DNA of 18,108 nt from Balneolales bacterium (GTDB taxonomy: Bacteria > Bacteroidota > Rhodothermia > Balneolales > Balneolaceae). The translations under genes and the position numbers were made by a program. Position 1 is the first letter of the stretch, and each line of letters opens with the position of its first letter. Under the pieces are notes generated by a model. The model did not search any database. It was not told the DNA's origin and worked only from the letters and a program-made list of their open reading frames with translations. The stretch lies in assembly GCA_030830725.1 (NCBI GenBank), contig JAURMN010000073.1, positions 1 through 18,108 of the forward strand. Reading direction: 5' to 3'. Of this stretch, positions 8,664-14,494 are shown one piece after another.

Positions 8664-8835
8664 TTTCCCTCCTTTTTTAAACTCAGGAGCTACTTGGAAA
8701 TCTCAATACCTACTCCGCAAGTTTTTCCCATCCCAGTCGTCAAACGGTTTGAGCTTCAAAAACATGCACTTTAGATGCACAAAGGATAAAACGGCGCTCT
8801 GTAGTGTAACGTATAAAATCAATAAAATAATCGCT
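8664..8835. promoter_or_regulatory. Divergent control region between the efflux operon and the ECF sigma locus
   Basis: This 172-base spacer feeds both the minus-strand ABC efflux operon and the plus-strand Spy-like/sigma-factor operon. It holds a near-palindrome CAAACGGTTTG (8741-8751) and a direct repeat ATGCAC at 8764-8769 and 8775-8780, spaced one helical turn (11 bases) apart. A TATAAA at 8812-8817 could be a -10 for the plus strand but has no matching -35. A weak TTGAGC/TAGATG pair with 17-base spacing sits at 8749-8777. No GGAAC/GTC-type ECF promoter was found. The Shine-Dalgarno of the ATPase gene is at its left end. Confidence 0.5.
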
Positions 8836-9465
8836 ATGAAGAACATGAAATGGGGCAAAATCACCTTTGCCATCCTCCTCATCAGCGGGGCATTCGGAGC
8901 GTCCGCAATAGCACAACAGTACCCAAATCGATCCATGGATGAACGTCAACATCGAATGGTTGAACGTGATCAAACCCTAGTGGCCCCCGGTCAGGTTTGG
9001 ATGCGCGGTCTATCTGAAGAGCAGAGAGAGCGGATTAAAACTCTTCATCTTGAAACAAAAGAGCAGGCATTAGGACTAGAGAATCAACTCAAAGAAAAAC
9101 ATGCAAGGCTACAAACCCTGTCTACCGGTGATCAAATCAATGCTCGAGGGGCACATTCTACAATCGAAGAGATCTCCAAACTGGAAGCAGAGTTAAAAAA
9201 ACTTCGTTGGGATACTCGCATGGAAATACGTACTCTGCTTACGGATGAGCAAAAAGTTATATTTGATTCATTCCACAGCGGACAAAATGAGTGGGGTTCG
9301 AGAAGGCAGGTAGGCCAACAAGATCGATATGGGCAAATGGGTCGTCAAGGTCAAAGACGTCAAATGGGCCCACAAGGTCGTCAAGGTCAGCGAGGCCAAA
9401 TGAGCCCTCACTACTATAATGGACCTCAAAACCAAAGAAGTCCTCAAGGTCAATCATATCCCTGA
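8836..9465 (+). CDS. Periplasmic Spy/CpxP-like (LTxxQ) protein with Gln/Gly/Arg-rich tail
   Basis: This 209-residue exported protein resembles the Spy/CpxP/ZraP family of periplasmic chaperones and stress sensors. Residues 1-26 form a signal peptide (charged start, hydrophobic core, cleavage near AIA-QQ). The mature part is a helical hairpin with two family-type motifs, LSEEQ (59-63) and LTDEQ (135-139). From about residue 154 the chain becomes a low-complexity tail of Gly, Gln, Arg and Met with repeated units such as GRQGQR and QMGPQ, ending in a His-Tyr-Tyr patch (192-194). I chose the ATG at 8836 because it creates the signal peptide; the frame is open further upstream but that extension would run into the divergent gene. 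No clear Shine-Dalgarno is seen. It lies 14 bases before the sigma-factor gene and is probably co-transcribed, as a sensor or as a target of that sigma factor. Confidence 0.75.
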   Translation: MKNMKWGKITFAILLISGAFGASAIAQQYPNRSMDERQHRMVERDQTLVAPGQVWMRGLSEEQRERIKTLHLETKEQALGLENQLKEKHARLQTLSTGDQINARGAHSTIEEISKLEAELKKLRWDTRMEIRTLLTDEQKVIFDSFHSGQNEWGSRRQVGQQDRYGQMGRQGQRRQMGPQGRQGQRGQMSPHYYNGPQNQRSPQGQSYP

Positions 9466-9479
9466 AGAAGGAATAACGG

Positions 9480-10052
9480 GTGCAGTACAGCACGCATTTT
9501 TTAGATCGGTTACGGGAGGGTGATGAAAGCGCCTTCAGAAAGCTTGTAGATACACAAAAAGACCGCATTTTCACTCTCTGTTACCGGATTCTTAAAGATG
9601 AGGACGACGCGGAAGATACTGCACAGGAGGTATTCATGAAAATCTATCAAAGTGTGGGACAATTTCGGGAAGAGTCACAATTGAATACGTGGATCTACCG
9701 AATTTCGATGACGACCTCCTTCGATCTCCTTCGTAAGCGTAAACGTAAAACTCCCTGGGTATACATGAGTTCTTTTGCAGGAGTGCAAAACAATGCACAA
9801 TCCCGCTCTTGGGAGGAGACCTTACCCGTTGTAAATAAAATCCATCCACACGCCACATTAGAAGAAAAAGAGAGACTGCAAAAACTCTACACCGCGATTG
9901 ACAAACTTCCTGAGAATCAAAAGTCCGCTATTTTACTGCACTACATGGAGGGGCTTAAATACGATCAAATCAGTGAAGTCTTGGAGTTGAGTGTATCGGC
10001 GGTTGAGTCGCTGTTATTTCGGGCGCGGAAAAACCTAAAGGAAATTTTGTAA
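9480..10052 (+). CDS. RNA polymerase ECF sigma factor (sigma-70 family, RpoE-like)
   Basis: This 190-residue extracytoplasmic-function sigma factor redirects RNA polymerase to a stress or signal regulon. Region 2 spans about 20-90 and includes DAEDTAQEVFMKIYQ (43-57, -10 recognition and core contact) and the WIYRIS segment (71-76). A variable linker (91-125) follows. Region 4 spans about 130-188, with LPENQKSAILLHYMEG (143-158) and a helix-turn-helix ending in SVSAVESLLFRARKNL. The start is GTG at 9480, with AAGGA seven bases upstream. It follows the Spy-like gene by 14 bases and precedes a small membrane-protein gene by 16, an arrangement typical of sigma/anti-sigma pairs. The signal is unknown; the flanking periplasmic Spy/CnrX-like proteins suggest envelope or metal stress. 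Confidence 0.95.
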   Translation: MQYSTHFLDRLREGDESAFRKLVDTQKDRIFTLCYRILKDEDDAEDTAQEVFMKIYQSVGQFREESQLNTWIYRISMTTSFDLLRKRKRKTPWVYMSSFAGVQNNAQSRSWEETLPVVNKIHPHATLEEKERLQKLYTAIDKLPENQKSAILLHYMEGLKYDQISEVLELSVSAVESLLFRARKNLKEIL

Positions 10053-10068
10053 GAAAAGAGGAAATGAG

Positions 10069-10455
10069 ATGAAAGGACAAGACATTAAAAAGCAAAACTC
10101 AGATCACATGATGAAGAAACCAAACGAGTTGCACAAACTGGATCACGACCTGAAAACCTTATCACAAGGAGTATACTTAAAACCCTCTGATGAGTTCATC
10201 AACCGCGTCATGCAGGGAATATCAACCCCAGTCCTGTTTCAAATATACTGGCTCAAGACTCCATTAAGAGCCGCAGTAGCTATTCTTTTACTGGTTACAT
10301 TCATTGGCTTGAACGCCTTTTCTCTCAAATCAATCTCAAATTACGCCGATACTTCGACTCAATCTTTCGAGCAAGAATTTACAGAGATTGAATTCACAAT
10401 GGAGGATCTAGGGTGGTTGAGTACCAATTACCCGCAGATTGTTATGGAAGAATAA
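10069..10455 (+). CDS. Small single-pass membrane protein, candidate anti-sigma factor
   Basis: The product has 128 residues: a charged cytoplasmic N-terminal region (1-64), one membrane helix (about 67-86, rich in Ala, Leu and Val) and a short acidic periplasmic end (87-128). It has no cysteine, so it is not a zinc-binding (HxxxCxxC) anti-sigma factor. Its position 16 bases after an ECF sigma gene, its size and its topology fit a membrane anti-sigma factor of the CnrY type, but I recognise no family motif, so the role rests on context. The ATG at 10069 has AGAGGA seven to eight bases upstream. Met14/Met15 are possible later starts. Helices around 19-33 and 41-51 could bind the sigma factor. 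Confidence 0.65.
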   Translation: MKGQDIKKQNSDHMMKKPNELHKLDHDLKTLSQGVYLKPSDEFINRVMQGISTPVLFQIYWLKTPLRAAVAILLLVTFIGLNAFSLKSISNYADTSTQSFEQEFTEIEFTMEDLGWLSTNYPQIVMEE

Positions 10456-10556
10456 ACAGACCCTACACGAAGTCACTACCCCCGATTGTATACCAAACGA
10501 ATGTATTCATAAAAACACGAAGATGACTAAATACACGATTTCTAACGCATGATCCA
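10456..10556 (+). other. Spacer with imperfect direct repeats
   Basis: This 101-base gap separates the candidate anti-sigma gene from the second Spy/CnrX-like gene. ACACGAAG occurs at 10465-10472 and 10515-10522, each followed by a related stretch (ACTA, then CGATT). No terminator and no convincing promoter were seen, so read-through from the sigma operon is possible. Confidence 0.3.
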
Positions 10557-11249
10557 ATGAATACCATGACCAGCCGAATTTTAGTCTTTGCCCTTATTTT
10601 CCTTGCCGGACTCAATCTTTTTTTGGTATGGACGATTTGGAGTCACCCTGAGTTCCGTAATGCAGAAAGTAGATTCGAAGAGCCGATGAACCTAAGACCC
10701 TCACATGGAGATTGGGAAGAACGCTTAAAGGATCGGCAGGCAAGAGAGATGAATCGATCCTTTCCGCGAGTTGAAGAGGAGATGCAGCAACGGGCGGAAC
10801 AATTTTTAAGACAACGTTTTGGATTTACGGATGAGCAAAGCCGCCAATTTGCACAGATGAGAGGTGAGCACATGAGATCAGCCCTTGAAACCCAAAGACA
10901 AATCAATTCGATTCGGCAAAAATTACTGCTTAGAATTCCGGAATACGCTGTCTCTCCAAGCGTGCTTAAAGATCAAGAAGAGCGTTTAGCTCAGGTGGAT
11001 CGTTTGATGACGGAGCTCCAACGAACAGAGGAATTTCAAGAATTAGAGAATCAGCTACTGGAATTAGAGCGACGAAATCTAAAGCATATGGTTCAACTTA
11101 GAGCTTTGATGAATGCTGACCAAGTGGAGCAATTTGACATGACAATGCCTCGCTATCTGTTTCGTTTTCAACAAGGACCTGGAGGACCCGCCGGAGGTCC
11201 AGGAGGAGGTCAGGATGGAGGAGGTCCCAATAGGCGACCTGGTTCATAA
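10557..11249 (+). CDS. Membrane-anchored periplasmic Spy/CnrX-like sensor protein with Gly-rich tail
   Basis: This 230-residue protein has a single N-terminal membrane helix (about 8-28) and no cleavage site, so it should be anchored with its body in the periplasm. Residues 53-200 form long amphipathic helices rich in Glu, Gln and Arg, with RFGFTDEQSRQFAQM (87-101) and LMNADQVEQF (184-193). These match the LTxxQ/heavy-metal-resistance fold (Spy, CpxP, CnrX). His-Met pairs occur at 105-106 and 177-178; in CnrX, His, Met and acidic residues bind the metal, but equivalence is unproven. The last 25 residues are almost all Gly, Pro, Gln and Asp. An anchored CnrX-like protein downstream of an ECF sigma factor and a single-pass membrane protein recalls the Cnr metal-sensing arrangement. 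The ATG at 10557 has no Shine-Dalgarno; Met4 is an alternative start. Confidence 0.7.
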   Translation: MNTMTSRILVFALIFLAGLNLFLVWTIWSHPEFRNAESRFEEPMNLRPSHGDWEERLKDRQAREMNRSFPRVEEEMQQRAEQFLRQRFGFTDEQSRQFAQMRGEHMRSALETQRQINSIRQKLLLRIPEYAVSPSVLKDQEERLAQVDRLMTELQRTEEFQELENQLLELERRNLKHMVQLRALMNADQVEQFDMTMPRYLFRFQQGPGGPAGGPGGGQDGGGPNRRPGS

Positions 11250-11275
11250 CACCTAGTAGATCCAAGGCTTTAATT

Positions 11276-11304
11276 TTGGCAAAAATTTTGGTTTCGTGTA
11301 CATT
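11276..11304 (+). promoter_or_regulatory. Sigma-70-type promoter for the peptide transporter and mnmE
   Basis: TTGGCA (11276-11281; 5 of 6 to TTGACA) and TACATT (11299-11304; 4 of 6 to TATAAT) are separated by exactly 17 bases. Transcription would begin near 11311, giving a leader of about 54 bases before the ATG at 11365. It overlaps a short AT-rich hairpin (AATTTT/AAAATT). It is the best housekeeping-type promoter I can read in the window. Confidence 0.5.
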
Positions 11305-11364
11305 GCATGAGTTTATGTGGATACACCCCATAACCGTATCACCCCTTCACGAAATCGATCTACT

Positions 11365-12855
11365 ATGAGCTCAGCAGCTGCGGAAACTTCAACGTTTTTT
11401 GGCCATCCGCGTGGTCTTTCTACCCTCTTTTTTACAGAACTTTGGGAGCGATTTAGCTACTATGGAATGAGAGCATTGTTGGTGCTTTACATGACCACAG
11501 AGACGATTGGAGCGAATCCTGGGATGGGTCTAAATGTGGGGGAGGCTACGGCCATTTATGGTCTCTATACCTTCTTTGTTTACGTTCTATCCCTTCCAGG
11601 TGGCTGGGTAGCGGATAATCTCTGGGGTCGCCGTAAATCCGTTATGGTAGGTGGGATCATCATCGCATCCGGGCACTTTAGTATGGCGGTTCCATATGAT
11701 GCCATGTTCTTTTTGGGTCTTGCCTTGATTTCCATTGGGACGGGTCTCCTGAAACCGAATGTGAGTTCCATCGTCGGCGATCTCTATCCTGAAGGAGGTG
11801 CCCGTCGAGATGCCGGGTTTTCCATTTTCTATATGGGGATCAACTTAGGGGCTATTTTAGGCCCACTACTGTGTGGGTTTTTTGGCGAGGGATATAATTG
11901 GCATTTGGGATTCTCATTGGCCGGATTTGGTATGGTATTGGGCTTAATTTCTTACCAGTATGGAATGAAATACATGGGAGATGCGGGCTTACTTCAAACC
12001 GAAGACGATGACGTAACATTACAAGCTCGCTCTCGAAAGTTCTATACAATATCCTCCATTTTTGTCGCTGCATTGGTTACGATTGGTTATCTCGTTGGGT
12101 CGGGTACCATAATGTTGGATTTGCAATCAGTGGCTAAAAATTTAGGAGTGGTTGCGGTGTTAATCACCCTAGGATATTTCGCATATATCATCTTTTTTGC
12201 GGGACATACGAGTGAAGAGAAAAAGCGCCTTGGGGTAATTTTATGGCTCTTTATTCTTGCTGCTATATTTTGGTCAGGATTTGAACAGGCGGGATCTTCA
12301 TTGAATCTATTTGCAAAAGACTTAACAAATCGAGTCATTTTCGGGTCCGAGATCCCAGCCAGTACCTTGCAATCTGTGAACTCCATCTTTATTGTCATTT
12401 TCGCTCCAATATTTGGCTGGCTTTGGACCTCGTTGGCAACACGGAATGTAAATCCTTCCATTCCAGCAAAGTTTGCTTTGGGTTTATTTGGACTAGCAGG
12501 TGGATTCTTTGTTCTCTCCTGGGGTGCAGCGAATGCGACTCCGGAATCTCCGGTTAATGCGAGCTGGCTGGTTGTTACTTACTTCCTGCATACGGTTGGA
12601 GAACTCTGCTTATCACCGGTTGGTCTTTCCTCGATGACAAAGTTAGCTCCGAAAAACCGGGTTGGACAGATGATGGGGATCTGGTTTGTAGCGGCGGCTT
12701 TAGGAAATTTGATCGCAGGTCTTTTCGCGGGCTCTTTGGAGAATCTGCTTCCAACTGAGCTCTTCTGGCAAGTGGCATTGATTACGGGCGGTGGCGGAGT
12801 TGTAGCACTTCTTGCAGCGCCAGGGGTTCGTCGACTCATGGGGGATGTCCAGTAA
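11365..12855 (+). CDS. Proton-dependent oligopeptide transporter, POT/PTR2 family
   Basis: This 496-residue major-facilitator transporter takes up di- and tripeptides across the inner membrane with protons. The ExxER motif is complete (Glu25, Glu28, Arg29 in FTELWERFSYYG). Lys130 in TGLLKPNVSSIVGDLYPEG fits the conserved TM4 lysine. FSIFYMGINLGAILGP (152-167) matches the PTR2 signature, and Glu307 in WSGFEQAGSSLNLFA is the family's TM7 acidic residue. About 12-14 membrane segments are visible. I chose the ATG at 11365, which places about 17 residues before TM1 as usual. An in-frame GTG at 11317 would add 16 polar residues and begin almost at the predicted transcription start. mnmE follows after only 15 bases in the same frame, so the two are probably co-transcribed. 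Confidence 0.93.
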   Translation: MSSAAAETSTFFGHPRGLSTLFFTELWERFSYYGMRALLVLYMTTETIGANPGMGLNVGEATAIYGLYTFFVYVLSLPGGWVADNLWGRRKSVMVGGIIIASGHFSMAVPYDAMFFLGLALISIGTGLLKPNVSSIVGDLYPEGGARRDAGFSIFYMGINLGAILGPLLCGFFGEGYNWHLGFSLAGFGMVLGLISYQYGMKYMGDAGLLQTEDDDVTLQARSRKFYTISSIFVAALVTIGYLVGSGTIMLDLQSVAKNLGVVAVLITLGYFAYIIFFAGHTSEEKKRLGVILWLFILAAIFWSGFEQAGSSLNLFAKDLTNRVIFGSEIPASTLQSVNSIFIVIFAPIFGWLWTSLATRNVNPSIPAKFALGLFGLAGGFFVLSWGAANATPESPVNASWLVVTYFLHTVGELCLSPVGLSSMTKLAPKNRVGQMMGIWFVAAALGNLIAGLFAGSLENLLPTELFWQVALITGGGGVVALLAAPGVRRLMGDVQ

Positions 12856-12870
12856 AGTGGGTTTAGTGCT

Positions 12871-14304
12871 TTGGAGATAACTCAAAAACCAGCCATTGCT
12901 GCGGTTTCGACCCCTGTTGGAGAGGGGGCCTTGGCGGTAATCCGGATTTCGGGAGAGAATGCTGTTACTGTGGCGGAAGCTTGTTTTAAAGGAACGGTGA
13001 GAATCTCCGAAGCTCACACTCATACTCTTCATTACGGACACATTGTAGACCCGGTTAGCGGTGCAATGATCGACGAGGCCATGGCAGCCGTTTTTCGCGC
13101 ACCCCGAAGTTTTACAGGCGAAGACTCCATCGAAATCACCTGTCATGGAGGAGTATTGGTTACACAACAAGTCTTCGAAACCGTACTTAGAGCCGGGGCA
13201 CGGGCAGCCGAACCGGGTGAATTTACCCAACGTGCGTTTCTAAACGGGAAAATGGATCTTTCGCAGGCCGAGGCCGTGGCAGATCTGATACATGCGCAAA
13301 GTGAGAGCGCGGTTCAAGCGGCACGAATTCAATTGCAAGGGAAGCTTGGAGATGCTGTTGCCGCATTTCGACAGCAGTTGATTGACGCCACAGCTATGAT
13401 CGAGCTCGAACTCGATTTCTCTGAAGAGGATGTGGAATTCGCCAATAAGATGCAATTAGTGGCTCTCTTGAAAGCACTTCAAGCTCAAATTACCCTCCTC
13501 TTAAAGACGTATGAATCTGGACGATTAGTGAAAGATGGAATTCGCACGGCCATTATTGGCCGTCCCAATGCCGGAAAATCTACGTTATTAAATGCTCTGG
13601 TTGGTCACGAACGGGCAATTGTAACAGAACTGGCCGGCACCACCCGAGATACAATCGAAGTGGACTGGTCACACGGAGGGTTGCTTTTTCGTCTCATCGA
13701 CACGGCAGGCCTAAGGGAAACTGAAGACATTGTCGAAGCAGAAGGGGTTCGACGATCCCAACAAGCACTTGAATCGGCCGATCTGATTCTATATTTGAAA
13801 GACGCTTCTCAGCCGTTGAGCGAGGAGGAGATCCAATCGATCCGAATTTTACAAGAAGCAGCGTCTTCCAAAGCGCCTTTTTTACGGGTACTGACTCAGA
13901 TGGATAAGGTGGGGGACGCCAAGTCAGATACCGGTAAAATAAATAAGCAACAACCCAGCTCAGAAAAACCGTCTCAAAAAGGCACAGAGTGGCACCTCCA
14001 CATCTCCGCCCTCACCGGACAATCCCTTGATGAACTCAAAGAGAGAATGCTCACCGAAGCTCTGACCGGTGGAAAAATCGACGCCGAAAGTTTAATGGTA
14101 ACCTCATCTCGTCACCGAGATGCTCTCCAAAAAACAGGGCAGTTCATTGCAAATGCGTTAAAAGGACTCGAAGTCAACCTTCCCGGAGACTTGCTCGCCA
14201 TCGACCTGAGGGGCGCACTTCATCAGCTAGGCCTTATCACGGGCGCCATTACCACAGAAGATGTGTTAGACTCGATCTTCAGCCGATTCTGCATTGGGAA
14301 GTGA
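12871..14304 (+). CDS. mnmE: tRNA modification GTPase MnmE (TrmE)
   Basis: MnmE works with MnmG (GidA) to install the (carboxymethyl)aminomethyl group at C5 of wobble uridine 34 in tRNA. It has 477 residues: an N-terminal tetrahydrofolate-binding domain (1-120), a helical domain, an inserted G domain (about 222-395) and the C-terminal motif FCIGK (473-477, with catalytic-type Cys474). P-loop GRPNAGKST is at 230-238, the switch motif GTTRDT follows, and DTAG is at 277-280. The G4 motif is unusual: TQMD (342-345) replaces the NKxD expected for guanine recognition. A polar insertion (about 349-371) follows it. Only TTG at 12871 gives a sensible start; the frame upstream has no ATG or GTG before the stop of the transporter gene, and the N-terminus AIAAVSTPVGEGALAVIRIS aligns with the family. 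Expression probably comes from the transporter promoter. Confidence 0.96.
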   Translation: MEITQKPAIAAVSTPVGEGALAVIRISGENAVTVAEACFKGTVRISEAHTHTLHYGHIVDPVSGAMIDEAMAAVFRAPRSFTGEDSIEITCHGGVLVTQQVFETVLRAGARAAEPGEFTQRAFLNGKMDLSQAEAVADLIHAQSESAVQAARIQLQGKLGDAVAAFRQQLIDATAMIELELDFSEEDVEFANKMQLVALLKALQAQITLLLKTYESGRLVKDGIRTAIIGRPNAGKSTLLNALVGHERAIVTELAGTTRDTIEVDWSHGGLLFRLIDTAGLRETEDIVEAEGVRRSQQALESADLILYLKDASQPLSEEEIQSIRILQEAASSKAPFLRVLTQMDKVGDAKSDTGKINKQQPSSEKPSQKGTEWHLHISALTGQSLDELKERMLTEALTGGKIDAESLMVTSSRHRDALQKTGQFIANALKGLEVNLPGDLLAIDLRGALHQLGLITGAITTEDVLDSIFSRFCIGK

Positions 14305-14494
14305 AAAAAGAATCCCATAAACTAACCTCTTAAAAGGGTCATAAAACACACATTAAAGAGGCTATAAATTTTTTATAACTACTTGAAAAGTAGTTACTTA
14401 TTTACGACCCTTTTATAGGATTTATATTGTTGCACTCGTCTGGAATATCAAGAAATCTAACCCTCTCAATTAGACCATCGCCGAGGAAACCGAT
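14305..14494. other. Structured AT-rich spacer between mnmE and the subtilase gene
   Basis: This 190-base spacer has no gene. Its left two thirds is a nested inverted-repeat structure, listed separately. The right part must carry the promoter and leader of the peptidase gene. TATATT at 14423-14428 could be a -10 but lacks a -35. A GAGGA Shine-Dalgarno (14483-14487) precedes the ATG at 14495. Confidence 0.6.
14326..14415. repeat. Compound inverted-repeat element (15-base arms enclosing two hairpins)
   Basis: The outer arms TAAAAGGGTCATAAA (14331-14345) and TTTACGACCCTTTTA (14401-14415) are inverted repeats matching at 14 of 15 positions. Inside are TATAAA-TTT-TTTATA (14363-14377) and a perfect 9-base hairpin TAACTACTT-GAA-AAGTAGTTA (14376-14396). 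A competing pairing CCTCTT/AAGAGG (14326-14331 with 14356-14361) would cross the outer stem. It could be a terminator or attenuator region, a folded RNA leader or a small mobile-element relic. No second copy was seen in the window. Confidence 0.6.

Noticed and set aside
8617..8835. Longer N-terminus for the exported Spy-like protein
   Set aside because: The frame is open back to 8617, but the extra residues would destroy the signal peptide and run into the divergent ATPase gene. The ATG at 8836 gives a normal signal sequence.
11317..11364. GTG start at 11317 for the peptide transporter
   Set aside because: It lies about six bases after the predicted transcription start and adds 16 polar residues. 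The ATG at 11365 gives the usual distance to the ExxER helix.
12700..13230. Open frame of 176 codons on the minus strand across the transporter end and mnmE start
   Set aside because: It is antisense to two well-supported genes and its translation is rich in Ser, Cys and Arg without domain features.
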